Shown here: piece after piece, positions 1 to 10,146 of the stretch
Numbering within the stretch: the stretch's first letter is position 1
How the letters are laid out: every line of letters starts with the position of its first letter
DNA from: Amphibalanus amphitrite
Taxonomy: Eukaryota; Arthropoda; Thecostraca; Balanomorpha; Balanidae
Assembly: GCF_019059575.1 (NCBI RefSeq)
Contig: NW_024881540.1
Location: 434,001 to 498,000 of the forward strand
Length of the DNA: 64,000 nucleotides
Direction: 5' to 3'
Translations under genes and position numbers: made by a program
The notes under the pieces: model-generated
The model's database searches: none
The model's input: only the letters and a program-made list of their open reading frames with translations
Told to the model about the DNA's origin: nothing

Positions 1-151
1 GGTCAGAGCCCCTCAGGTCACGAAGCTGGGCAAAGGGTATCATATGGCATATCATTCGATTCGGAAGGTCTTCCCGAGTCCATTGGTGGCTTTCCCGACT
101 CTCTAGCTCCATTTGATTAGGAGTTATTGACGAAAAACTCGTACTACCCTA

Positions 152-173
152 GTGACGTCATAAATGACGTCAC
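152..173. promoter_or_regulatory. Palindromic pair of CRE-like sites
   Basis: A 22-bp inverted repeat with two 10-base arms around AA contains TGACGTCA twice, the consensus for CREB/ATF bZIP dimers. It is duplicated at about 42,972-42,993. Binding or promoter activity is not shown; it lies inside element X, so it may be a transposon-borne site. Confidence 0.35.
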
Positions 174-864
174 GCAAGGTTAACAATGCAAAAGTGAAGC
201 ATTGGACTTTGCAAGGAGTGCATGAAATCACGCGATACCATGTACGTGAGATAGTTTTAGATCATTCCCGGCGCCAAAATAACAGTTTTATATTTCCCCA
301 TTGACTTATAACAGTGATGTCACGTGACCGACCTGACCTCATGTAACCTTAAAAGCAGAACCAAGCAGCCTTTTTCACCCTCGCGCTTATAGGAAAGAGG
401 GTTGGATGAACCCCTTTTTCACTTTTTTCAGATGACTCAGACTTCAATTGAAATTTCAGTAACCCGTGATGTCACTAGCCAGCTTTTCCACGCCATTTGT
501 AAGCTCCCCTCCCGAAATCACTATTCGAAACCGTTATCGTGACAGTAAAATAAATACATTTATAGAAAGAACACCTTCTTAATTTTTTGCATACTTCTTA
601 ACAATGAGCCAAATATTTTTTTTTTAAAGAAATAAAAATGCAAAAAAAATTGGTCCCAAAGTCCAAAAAATACAAATGAAAGAAAACTCGATATGTCATA
701 TATCAAAAACAGCGTATTTTTCGAAATTTCAAAAATACATATTAATCTCTGTTTGATTGCAATTTCAATGTTATATAACATTTGGTATTTGAATAATCCG
801 TCTTAGAGTTACAGCCCGCCAAACTTAGCGCTGCAAAGCAAGATCCAAAAAATGTTATACACGG

Positions 865-1365
865 GTGCAACGAGTAGGAACGGTGCAACGAGTTACCAAA
901 GCCACAAGATCAACATTTCTTATCTATCTTCATTTTAGGATAATTAACAGAATTTATGCAACCAACAAATATTTGTCAAACATTGAAGTTATCCAGAACG
1001 ATAAGTGCTCATTTTGTGACAACACCACGGAAACAATAGTTCACTTATTCTGGCAATGCCGAATAACACAAATATTTATCAAAGAAGTTCTATCACACTT
1101 GAAAAATAGATTCAATATTACCTTGCATATTAACAGTGTAAATTGGTTTTTGCTAACAGGTTTGAATAGTATAGAGGTGATGATTATCACACTTATTAAA
1201 AAATGCATACATAAATCACGCCTAAAATCAACAATACCGTCTTTGCAGATGATGTCCTACAGCCTTAAATTTGAAGTGAAAAATGAGTTCATCATAGCGA
1301 AGCGAAATAATAATCTTACAGAGTTTGAAAAGAGATGGGGTAATCTTACAAAAATACTTAAATAA
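865..1365 (+). pseudogene. C-terminal fragment of LINE ORF2 with zinc-binding knuckle
   Basis: An open stretch of about 166 codons. After the first 15 or so residues it matches the segment downstream of the reverse transcriptase domain in L1/Tx1-type ORF2 proteins. A basic FRIINRIYATN segment leads into CSFC, then ETIVHLFWQC, the CxxC...ExxxHxFxxC pattern of the zf-RVT family. The tail (FEKRWGNL) is also typical of these proteins. Reverse transcriptase and endonuclease domains are absent because the copy is 5' truncated, so it cannot act alone. The first ATG is fortuitous. Confidence 0.75.
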
Positions 1366-1425
1366 AAATACATTCCAATTTAGTTGATTTGCAACGCGCC
1401 TGGTACAGAGGAGGAGATTGTCACA

Positions 1426-1606
1426 CAAACACTACATACACATATGTACCTACACCGTCCGCACACATTCACATTCACCTATGCATAAATAAACATAAAC
1501 GCCAACTCTCTCTCTCTCTCACAGCCACATACATACAAACACGCACACACATACACACGCACACACACACGCACACACCCACCTACACACACATACACAA
1601 CTTACG
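1426..1606. repeat. CA-rich simple repeat in the LINE 3' region
   Basis: Degenerate ACAC/CATA repeats with a short (CT)n run. The stretch lies wholly within the left-only LINE insertion and is absent from the right arm. An open frame through it has no protein character. Confidence 0.7.
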
Positions 1607-1785
1607 CATAGGTCTACATGTTATTTATTGATTTAGTCTTTGCGCATATTTTGTTTCCTACTTTTTCGTACAATGCTGTTTTAGCTGATAAGGTCATCGT
1701 GGCTTCTTGCAACGAACATTGTGCGTCATGTATGATAACCGTTCGAACCGTTCAATAAACTAGCCCTTAAGTGGGAACAACCGGG

Positions 1786-1816
<31 letters not shown>

Positions 1817-2589
1817 TTATACACCATAACTAAAAAAATACTTATCTGATAAGCCTAAAATTGTTACAGGTGGATTCAGAGCCCCTGATTGAGATTGAGC
1901 CCTGAGACCAATTCTCGTCAAATTCCGAGAGATGAGGGTGTCAAATTGGAAAAAAGTGGTACGATCTATCGTGGAATGCCCCCGGTGTTAATTGGAGGCC
2001 TGGATTTTATGTTACGGGCGAGTCAGCTTCAGCGTCAGCAATGACGTGTCCTATACACATTTTTTTAGGTTGCCTCATTGTCGGACTTATATTCGAATAG
2101 CTTTGACTCAGGTCTTGTCAGTGATTTTAACATTTTCCTGCGCAGCTGAGAATGCGCTTCCTTTGCACACACTGCTCAATGAAAACCTTCGCATTAATTT
2201 GTCATAACAATATTTCACAATGTAACTTTAAATTAGTGAGGGGGCGTTGCTGGGAAAAATGTAATTTTTTATCTAGGTTAAGAAATAATCAACTAATTTT
2301 AATTCAAGTTTCTTTGCAATCAATGAAATAACTCAACTCAATATCAAACCCTCACATCTTGTAACCTTCCCATATCCGCAAACACGTGTTCGATACTTTT
2401 TGCGAACTGCAGATGCGATTATCAGTTTGATTTGAGCAAATCTTCGGCTTTATAGCTTTTTTTATATAGTTTTGTAACTTATGCTGGGCGTAGATCGATG
2501 TGCTTCCTTATCAAACGAGGGACAAGACAGGGAGCCATTTTATCACCGGTGTTTGCAAATGTGTATTTTAAAATGTGTATCACTTCCTA

Positions 2590-2595
2590 AATATA

Positions 2596-2626
<31 letters not shown>
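2590..2626. repeat. (AT)n microsatellite, short allele
   Basis: About 37 bp here against about 139 bp at the mirror position 41,379-41,517. It sits inside the LINE reverse transcriptase frame, so it expanded after insertion. It is one of the clearest differences between the arms. Confidence 0.9.
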
Positions 2627-2628
<2 letters not shown>

Positions 2629-3308
2629 CCACTTATTAGCACACTTGATGTCAGCTTATGTGGAGCATTTATGTTTGGCTACCATGTTCCCGCCGTTTGC
2701 TATGCAGATGACCTCATGTTGCTCTCCACCAATGCGGGAGACCTAGGTAAACTCTTGAAACTAGTCAGCGAATTTGCAGGTTTTTGGAGGTTGGAATTTG
2801 TTCATGTGGATCCTGCGAAGACGAAAAGTCACTGTATCGTATTTGGTGCAGAACTTTTGTCTGTGCTACCTGTATGGCACTTATCTGGACAACAGCTTGC
2901 TGTACATACGTGCAGTGACAGAACATCTCGGTGTTGTGTTGTCGGCGGACCTTGACGGCTCACATCATGTACGGCACGCGCCAGTCGAGCTCGTGGAGCT
3001 TTCTATGGACTGACTCCTACCGGTATGCTTAGTGAATGTCTCTCACCTGCTGACAAAGTTTTCCTGTGGAAAACTGTGGTTGTCCCTGCCCTTATGTTTG
3101 GATGTCATACGGTTCCTCTCCGCTCAACTGATGTTGATACCCTGGACAGCGTCCAGTCTCGCTGCGTCAAAGCTGCCCTTGGTCTGTCAAAATACGCACA
3201 TCATTCTGCTCTGCTTATTGCTCTAAAAATTCCCAGGATACAAGAAATCCTCAGACGCGCGGTGGTTTTCGCGTTGTTGGGAATATTCCGAGATGATCAT
3301 AGACTTAA

Positions 3309-3805
3309 AGGGACTATCCCACCTTTAACATGGGGTTTGAGTTGAGATAGCCAAGTTTGCGGCGAGGTTCAGAAACCACTATCTATCTAGGTTGCAACCC
3401 CCGCGGCCTCTTGGTGTTGAAGAAATTCGTTCCCTTCATTTGAAAATGGGCCTTGTACAAGGCCCTATCTTCAACATGGAGCGACCGTTAGTGTGACGTC
3501 ACCTCGCTTAGTCATTCTGATTTAAATGGGTTTGTTCGTTGAAAAATTGCTTAAAACTTGGTCTGAACTTTGTTGTGGTGCCTACAGAGTAAAAAGAATC
3601 AGCTTTATGACAGTAATGTGGCCTGGGGAAGGAGGTGATTTTGGGCTGTGACGTCACATATTTGAAAGTTTGTGTTTGGAATATGGGAAGCCTAAGATGT
3701 TTAATGAAAGATAAATGCCAGAACCGTGTTCCTGGTCATCCAATCTATAAAGTCGGGCACAATTTAACTGGTTTTAACAACATTTTAGAAGGTGGGATAG
3801 TCCCT
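3309..3805. mobile_element. TTAA-flanked MITE (497 bp) inside the LINE
   Basis: Ends are AGGGACTATCCCACCTT and its reverse complement, each bordered by TTAA (3305-3308 and 3806-3809). The host LINE frame reads through once the MITE and one TTAA are removed, which proves the insertion boundaries. There is no coding capacity, and two TGACGTCA sites lie inside. TTAA targets are used by piggyBac and Kolobok; the first bases (AGGG) fit Kolobok-like ends better than the piggyBac CCY rule, but this is inference. Confidence 0.9.
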
Positions 3806-4667
3806 TTAAGCACATAGCACTAAGTGAACTAGCTGTGTTAGCAACTGAGCCTGAACGTTTACACGGAACATTCTTGCACCTCGCGTACACCCTGGTGAAC
3901 TGTTCTTTACAGAGCGTGCTAGATACTGTAAGGGGCCATGTTGACCCTAGCTTTATAAGTAGCCCGACTGAAGGTGACGGTTTGGTCGACTCGATTCGCT
4001 TCGTGCTAAATTCTAGTCAGACAGTTATGTCCCGTCGCCTGCTGAGGCTTTTGTGCGCCTAACCTGCTTTGTGCATTCTGCTACGATGTTGTATCTTTGC
4101 GTCGTGATGAGTGTTTATCTTTTGTTATATTGTGTCGTATGTTTTACTGTATGCTTTATCTTGTCTCGAAAAGACGCGTAATAAATTGATTGATTGATTG
4201 ATTGATAGTCGTATTGCGTTGTGCTGTGTGCAGTGTCTTGACTAGTCCCTTAGAAGGCAGACTGTGCCGCAATGCCACCGCCGGCGGCTGTGAACCCAAC
4301 CATGCTCGGCACCACGAGCTTAACAACTCGGCTGTCCCAGCATAGCGATCCTGAGAGCACCGGTAAAGCTGCTCCACTAGCCCCGGCCAAATTACCCCGC
4401 ATTGCCATTCTGAATTTTTTTTGTCTATAAAGTCGTTACAACGGAAACAGGTGAAATAGCTCTGGGAAACGCGGAACATCTTTAAGAATGGCACCACAAT
4501 GTCGGAATTTGCTTACAGCCCAAATGCTACCTACATGCTATATGTACAATTTTTGAAATGGAAGTAAAAGTCTGGTAAAAGTTACCATTTTCTTATGAAA
4601 ATCACGTTTTATTGATTTTGAAGAAAATTACGATGGGGAGAATTTTGAAATTGTTTACAGAGATTAG

Positions 4668-5059
4668 CAGGGGCGTCGACACCGGTCCGACTTTTCCGAC
4701 TAGTCGGACCACTTTTTCGACTAGGCGGTGCCCTGCTGTGGCTCGCGGGGGCCCCTGCTGCAGACCGCGGGGGCCCTACTGCGGCTCGGGGGGCCCTGCT
4801 AGAGACCGCGGGGGCCCTGCTGCGCCTCTGGGGCCCTGCTAGACACCGCGGGGCCCAGCTGCGGCCCGCGGGGTCCCCTTCTGCGGCCGCCGGGGGCCCC
4901 TGTTGGGGCTCTCGGGGGGCCCAGCTGCGGCCACGGGGGCCCCTGCTGCGGCAACGGGGGCCTCCGCTGCGGCTCGCGGGCTCCCTGCTGCGCCTCGCGG
5001 CCCCCCCCCCCCCCCCGAGAAAAAGTCGGACCAGTTTTCCTTACGCGTCGACGCCCCTG
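4668..5059. mobile_element. hAT-type MITE with GC-rich tandem core (392 bp)
   Basis: Termini CAGGGGCGTCGAC and its inverse are flanked by a perfect 8-bp duplication GAGATTAG (4660-4667, 5060-5067). CAGGGG-type ends and an 8-bp duplication are the hallmarks of hAT elements. The interior is a degenerate tandem array with a unit of about 24 bp, rich in GGGCCCCTGCTGCGG, ending in a C-run. Element B holds the empty site. The right-arm copy is 2 bp longer. The open frames in it are low-complexity. Confidence 0.9.
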
Positions 5060-5185
5060 GAGATTAGTTCACCAATGACACACGAATAGAGGCTAGAATT
5101 ATTTCGTTCACTTTTGTCAGATATCGTACAGGTGGGGGCGGTCAAAATATAGGTACTGCTGGCCAAATAACCCCATCCTCCCCTA

Positions 5186-5877
5186 CAGGCTCTATAGGTA
5201 AGTAGGACGACTATCAAGATTCGGAAGGTTTCGTCCCTGAGAAAATACGCACTCAGAATTTATCGTGAAAAACATATCTACCTTATAGCTACCCAGCGAT
5301 TTGCCGTTCACAATAAGCCATTGACCTGCTGGAGCATCCCGTTCACCACTGCAAGGTCAGGCCAGAGCCCATATCCACTTCCAGCTGTGGCGTAGGTATT
5401 GCTGGTACGAAGTGCGAACACTTCCAAATAACACCTAGGGCGTATAAAAGGGTAATCTATGATCAACAGTTCACACGGCTGGCAAACTTTAGTACCTAAA
5501 TAGATGCTAAAATATATATGATAATGATGATGCATTTAGATGAAATGGAGAGGTGCCTAAGATCTATGCATTACACGAACTTAGTAATCATCAGGTGCTC
5601 GACGCCAGCCGCTCCGGGCTACGGGCTGTTCAACTCCCCCCCCCCCCGCCCCCGCTCCTAACTCGGCCCCTGCGCCACACAGTGACATGCACTAAGCAGC
5701 ATTCGAAAGGGCGCAAAAACCACGACGAAGGTATTTTATCATTTTTCAGTTCTGCTAAAGGTCAGGTTACCAGACGTCATCAAAGGTGAAATTTTGCCCG
5801 TTCCAACATTTGACTCAAGAAGGACACGACATTTCTTTTTCCAGCATCGTGTTCCTGTCGTCGAGACGCTTCGAATG
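5186..5877. other. Spacer between head-to-head elements A and B
   Basis: About 690 bp separating the two TAGGGGAGG ends that face each other. It contains a C-run near 5634-5655 and short open frames with no recognisable domain. No gene, RNA or transposon end is seen. It could be a loop of a larger fold-back or ordinary DNA that received both elements. Confidence 0.5.
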
Positions 5878-7355
5878 TAGGGGAGGACGGGGCAATTTGG
5901 CCGGCAGTATAATTTGGCCGCCCCCACCTTTACGATATCTGACAAAAGTGAATGACAAAAGTAAAACTCTAGCCTCTAGTATTCATGTGTCATTGGTGGA
6001 ACTAATCCGTGGAAATTTTTTTCGAAAATCTCCCTTTCGTAATTGTCTTCAAAATCAATAAAACATGAATTTGATTAGAAAATAGTAACTTTTACTTTCG
6101 TTTGAAAAATTGTATAGTATGTAGTATTCGGGCTGTAGTCAAATTTCGACATTGTGGTCGCATTGCTTAGGATGTTAAGCGTTTTCAAGAGTAATTTCAT
6201 GTATTTCCGTATAGCCGTATAGTATTTCCGTAACGACTTTATAGACAAACCTTTTCAGAATAGCAATGCGGGGTAATTTGGCCCGTGCTAGTGGAGCAGC
6301 TTTGACGGTGCTCTCAGGATATCGCTATATGCTGGGACGGCCGACCTGATAAGGTCGTCGTGCCGAGGTGGTTGGGTTTATAGCCGTTGGCGGTGGCAAT
6401 TGCGGCACAGTCTGCCTGCTAGGACTCATGAAGACACTGCGCAATGCAACACGACGAAGACTAGGGATCTGCTCAAACCAAACTGATAGCCACATCTCCA
6501 GCTCGCAAACAATATCGACAACTTGTTTGCAGACATCGGAAGGTTACGGGCTGTGAGTAATTGAGACTGAGTTGAGTTATTTCATTGATTGCTAATAATT
6601 TTGAATTGAAATTAGTCGATTATTCCTTACTAGAATGAAATTTGACGTTTTATCCCAAACAATGCCCTCTCGCTATTCACTAATTACAAGTTTCATTGCA
6701 AAAATATTTTTATCACAAATAAAATGCAAATGTTTTATTGAACAGGGTATGCAAGGGAAGCGCATTTTCAGTTGTGCAGGAAAATGCTGAAGTAAGACCT
6801 GAGTCAAAATCATCCGAATATAAGTCCGACACTGAGTCAGCCTAAAAATGCGTTATTGCAAAAACACACGGCATTGCTGACGCTGAAGCTGACTCGCCTG
6901 TAACATAAAATCCAGGCCTCAAATAAACACCGGCCAAATAGCCCCACCCCAGCGGCCAAAATAACCTGGGGCCGTATTCACGTCGACTTCGTAAGTCGAT
7001 TTTCTTTCGTAAGTATAATTTGGTATTCACGTCGACACTTCTTAAGTTTTTATCGACGGAGTTCACAATAAAAATTTTACTTAGGAAGTAGGTCAATTAG
7101 TAGAAATTCTTACGAAAATGATCGACGTGAATACGGCGACGTGAATACTTGCGGGGCAATTTGGCCGCTTTGCAGACCTTTGTAAAACGTCAAAGTTCAG
7201 GTATAAGTAGCAGTTGATCTATCACTTTCAGTTGACTGTACAAGAAAGTAAAATGAAGCTACACCTGCCAGCCATGAGAGAGTGCAGAAATATGTCGCCA
7301 ATTTCGAGCCACAGCTCTTCCTGAAAAAACGGCCAAATAGCCCGATCTTCCTCTA
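5878..7355 (+). mobile_element. Element B, complete TIR transposon copy
   Basis: The left end TAGGGGAGGACGGGGCAATT and the reverse complement of the right end (TAGAGGAAGATCGGGCTATT) match through TTGGCCG, giving inverted repeats of about 26 bp. Internal blocks match element A in opposite orientation, and 6930-7195 matches 46,890-46,976. A MITE has inserted at 6969-7148. The motif GGGGCAATTTGGCC recurs along its length. No transposase is recognisable, so it is probably non-autonomous; the superfamily is not assigned. Confidence 0.75.
6969..7148. mobile_element. Small MITE inside element B (about 180 bp)
   Basis: Inverted ends read GGCCGTATTCACGTCGA and the reverse; the last end carries a partial second copy of ACGTGAATAC. 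The related segment at 46,890-46,976 goes straight from the AACCTG block to the TTTGG block and so acts as an empty site. Paired TCGTAAG/CTTACGA motifs inside suggest a strong hairpin. No coding content. Confidence 0.75.
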
Positions 7356-7952
7356 CTAAAAGTTGACCTTTAAAGGTTACTTTGAAAATTTGAGCTAAGG
7401 TCAAGATCACCACCTGACCGAAAAGGTCATGTTGCCTATCAGTCGATCTATATCGTCGACCTGAACAAATCTAAGATGTTTCGATCGCTCTAGCATGTCT
7501 ATCAAAAGTCATTGTAAAAGAACTGCTGGAGTCCTTTTGTGACCTAAGATGACCTCAGAGACAAGGAAGACTCACAGGTGCAAGTTTCCGATTCATTATG
7601 TCATGTTTACCTGTAACCCGATGCTTAAGAGTGTTGAGAATAATGTTCGTCCAAAAGAGGCGCCTTTCAGTTTTCTCCCATTGGCTTATAATGGAGAAGT
7701 CGCCAAATTGACCTGACCTTAGGTCATTGATATCAAAATTCCTAGATATACATCTTATAAATACCTATGTACTGTTTTTCTTATCAATCGCTGAGCGTTT
7801 CAGAGCGATCGTTCAGTCGGTGTAGCTATGGTGAACATTCTAGCTTTTTCGAGGTAAGTTCACTTGACGTGACCTGGTGACTGACCTCATGGACTTGAGC
7901 AGCCTGGATCTGAAATTTTCATTACATGTGCAAAAAAGATGCATGAACTAGT
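7356..7952. other. AGGTCA-rich unannotated DNA
   Basis: No gene is seen. Repeated TGACCT/AGGTCA hexamers occur near 7540-7560, 7697-7730 and 7866-7893, as in several repeat families of this window. Probably decayed transposon interior. Confidence 0.5.
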
Positions 7953-8560
7953 GCAGGGGCGGCGGATTCGGGGGGGCAGGGGGGCAGCTGCCCCCCTGGC
8001 AAACTCGTGGGGGGGGGGGGCAAAAGTATCTTTTTGCCCCCCCCCATAATTTGTGACAAAGCTTAGACAAGAAACCATATACCTGATTATTCTGTTCGAT
8101 CATCTGAAGATGTAACCAGATGCCCATATACTTTATCATACGTTGCCTTTCTTAAATGGCAAGCGTTCGCCGTTCACGTTCAATTGAAGTTTTCCTCTCT
8201 TCAACCTAGTTTTGGAGGCATTATAAGCGTCAACGTGACGCAGCGGCAATCCAGGCCTTCAGTGATCGCTTACAGGGGCGACGGATACGGGGTGGCAGAG
8301 GAGGCATCGTACCCTAAGAAACTTTTAGAGGAGGGGCAAACGTATATTCTTGCCCCTCCATAATTTGTGCCCTAAACATGAGGAAAATTTCGATAACCTG
8401 ATATTGTAGCTATGCGCTATTACAGTTTGTCCAACGGTGCCTTTTGAATATGTGTAAATGCTAACCATTTCCGCTTTATATATTTTTTTTTGTCTTTTCA
8501 GATTCGATTTATAGATGTGTGCAAGAGACGCAGCTCATACCTTCAGTGGTCATTTGCCTC
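7953..8560. repeat. Two diverged tandem units with hAT-like starts
   Basis: Two direct copies of about 300-325 bp begin at about 7955 (CAGGGGCGGCGGATTCGGGG) and 8274 (CAGGGGCGACGGATACGGGG). Both then carry a TTTGCCCC...ATAATTTGTG block and end with ACGCAGC...CCTTCAGTG. The first has G/C-run hairpins that the second has lost. The start resembles hAT termini, but no matching CGCCCCTG end or target duplication is seen, so these may be solo ends or a tandem duplication. Confidence 0.6.
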
Positions 8561-9237
8561 TATTTTGTACCTACATAAATGCCAAATCGCAAGCGAGCGG
8601 ATACGGAAGGGCTAGTCATTCGCTTGCGGGTAGTTAGGACTGATGAGCGCTCATAATAAGCAACTCCCCTGGTTTTTTCGAGCGCAACAGTTTCCAGCGC
8701 ATAAAATGGTAAACGCCGACTCGAGGTCGTACACATTGACGACATTGACCAATGCACGGTATGACTATGGCATGACACCCAAAGGCCAGTCATCAGAGAT
8801 CTGCTTGGGGCATTCGGAGGCCTTTGTGGGGCCAGTGTAAAAACTGGATGTTCACAGCTCAGTATCCGCTTTATTTCAGTTTTTACTATTAAAAAAGTAA
8901 AAACTAATGTTGGAAACTTTTGAGGGTTAGGACACTGATCATTAGTGGGCCCCCCTCTGTCTAAAGGCTGACTAAAAAATAAAGAGCATCAAACACGAAC
9001 AGTATGTAGCGGCAGAACCATTCTTTCCATGCAACGCCCATAGGGCTAACTTTAAAATGCCAAAATCAAAGGGGGGCACGGTGCCCCGGTGCCCTCCCCG
9101 TTCCGCCGCCTATGAACACGAAAGCAAAATCTGAGGCATTTTGGAAAAATGAGTATGCCCCGCAGCGTCCGATAACTACCAGTTACCACCTTCCAGTGGG
9201 TCAAGCCAACGGGGCCCAAGTCTATAATGGCACTTAA
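8561..9237. other. Unannotated DNA with a repeated GGCGGCGGAAC end
   Basis: No gene recognised. A small inverted repeat (CAGTTTTTACT / AGTAAAAACT) lies near 8877-8910. At 9072-9113 there is a GGGGCACGGTGCCCC block ending GTTCCGCCGCCTATG, the same terminus found at 49,060, 51,094 and, in variant form, 53,325; only one end is seen here. Confidence 0.45.
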
Positions 9238-10142
9238 CCCTCGCCCGCACATGGGGGGGGGGGGGGTGGTTGCCACCCCCACCCCCCCAGGTAGTCTTTC
9301 TGCTCTGCACTCAACATTTTTAGAGGTAGAAGGCTGATTTTTCGTATAGCTGCTCCTCTATCCTTTCTTGATGTCCACTGAAAATTTCAAGTTTCTGTAA
9401 TTTTTGGTTTCGGAGATATGACCTTGTTTGTCAGGTCATGTCATGACCCAAATGGCCAATTCTCAACATATTCCGTTTGCCATGGGCCTTATGAGCTTTT
9501 GACACCCTGATTTCGGCCTTTTTTGCCAGTCTTACCTCCCACCTATCATGGAACATGCTGTTCGACGATGTACAGGGGTCAAGGTCAGGGTCAAGGTCAA
9601 CCTAGGTCATCTAAGATAATTGCGTTTTAGGCAAGCTGAATTTACTTTTTTGAAGTTTTTTGACTGCATTTTTGGTAAAAGCTTCTCAGATCATGATTTC
9701 ATATAATATGGACCCAAAAACAATCGGTGCGCACATCAGTATACACACAGACACACACAGACATACAAACACATAAAATTGACCTTGACCTAACTTGACC
9801 TGAAATGACCTCAGCAGCAAAATTCTGGTCGGGTAGTGTGACAAAGAGGTTCTAGCTGGCTTGGCACCAGAAAACAGCATCGTCATCGGTATTTGATAAG
9901 CAGCACACTTGATATCCAACGGTGACCCAAAACAGCAACATTTTTTAGTTTGACCTGACCTGGAAGGTCAATGACTGACCTGAGAAGGTAAAACTGGGTA
10001 TCATTGGATTTGTCTCTTCCCAAAGAATCTTTTTGGTCTTTACCGCTAAGCTCTATCTCCAACAGGAACGAAATGGCGCGGGGGGTGGCAACCACCCCCC
10101 ATGTGCGTTCTAGGATGGGAAAATGGCATGTGCGGGCGAGGG
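9238..10142. mobile_element. piggyBac-like MITE P1 (905 bp)
   Basis: Perfect 16-bp inverted ends CCCTCGCCCGCACATG are bordered by TTAA on both sides (9234-9237, 10143-10146). TTAA targets with CCC-starting ends are the piggyBac signature. Just inside each end lies a G-run/C-run hairpin. The interior is full of TGACCT direct repeats and has no transposase, so it depends on a partner elsewhere. A second copy of almost the same length sits at 47,641-48,542. Confidence 0.85.
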
Positions 10143-10146
10143 TTAA

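Larger units (their letters stand above)
863..1808 (+). mobile_element. 5'-truncated non-LTR retrotransposon, left arm only
   Basis: A 3'-end LINE fragment made of the last part of the ORF2 reading frame, a CA-rich 3' region, an AATAAA-like signal near 1754 and an uninterrupted poly(A) from 1786. It is flanked by a 16-base target-site duplication (AAAAAATGTTATACAC at 847-862 and ending at 1824; the A-run boundary is ambiguous). The right arm has the empty site with one copy of that sequence at about 42,283-42,300. Pure poly(A) and a perfect duplication indicate a recent target-primed insertion, made after the two arms or haplotypes separated. The coding remnant suggests the L1/Tx1 group. Confidence 0.92.
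1..1984 (-). mobile_element. Element X, one end, cut by the window edge
   Basis: This is the left-arm copy of the long-terminal-inverted-repeat element seen complete at 42,125-46,889. Its outer end is the GGGGCATTCCACG motif, read here in reverse at about 1971-1984, directly abutting element A. The region is AT-rich with AGGTCA-type direct repeats and has no coding potential. It carries the left-only LINE fragment at 863-1808. A diverged relative of 565-780 lies in the opposite X arm at about 43,490-43,800. Non-autonomous DNA transposon is an inference from the ends. Confidence 0.7.
2515..4062 (+). pseudogene. Broken reverse transcriptase gene of the LINE
   Basis: The reverse transcriptase motif RGTRQGAILSPVFANVY lies at about 2517-2567. 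An (AT)n expansion and a frameshift follow, then [12 protein letters not shown] with the catalytic YADD box near 2695-2730. After a second frameshift comes the C-terminal segment at 3025-3305 (WKTVVVPALMFG, then ALGLSKYAHHSALLIALKIP), typical of LINE C-termini. The MITE interrupts this frame at the TTAA; on its far side the same frame continues and ends at 4062. Removing the MITE and one TTAA restores the frame, so the gene was still open there when the MITE arrived. The product is dead. Confidence 0.8.
2480..4205 (+). mobile_element. Non-LTR retrotransposon (LINE) remnant inside element A
   Basis: A 5'-truncated LINE with a reverse transcriptase core, a C-terminal region and a 3' tail of (ATTG)n repeats at about 4186-4205. 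The uninterrupted sequence of element B marks where it landed (2450/4206). It is split by an (AT)n tract after the RQGAILSP motif and by a 497-bp TTAA MITE at 3309-3805. An ATTG-type tail rather than poly(A) excludes the L1 group and fits clades with microsatellite tails; the exact clade is unresolved. Confidence 0.85.
1985..5185 (-). mobile_element. Element A, left-arm copy, with three insertions
   Basis: A TIR-type DNA transposon whose inner end reads TAGGGGAGGATGGGGTTATT in reverse complement ending at 5185. Its body matches element B (5878-7355) in the opposite orientation in two blocks, 1985-2450 and 4206-5185. In B these are continuous, showing that the LINE between them is an insertion. 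A hAT-type MITE at 4668-5059 and a TTAA MITE within the LINE are further insertions. The distal part of A is cut off by element X at 1984/1985; it reappears beyond X at 46,890 on the other arm. No transposase was recognised. Confidence 0.75.
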
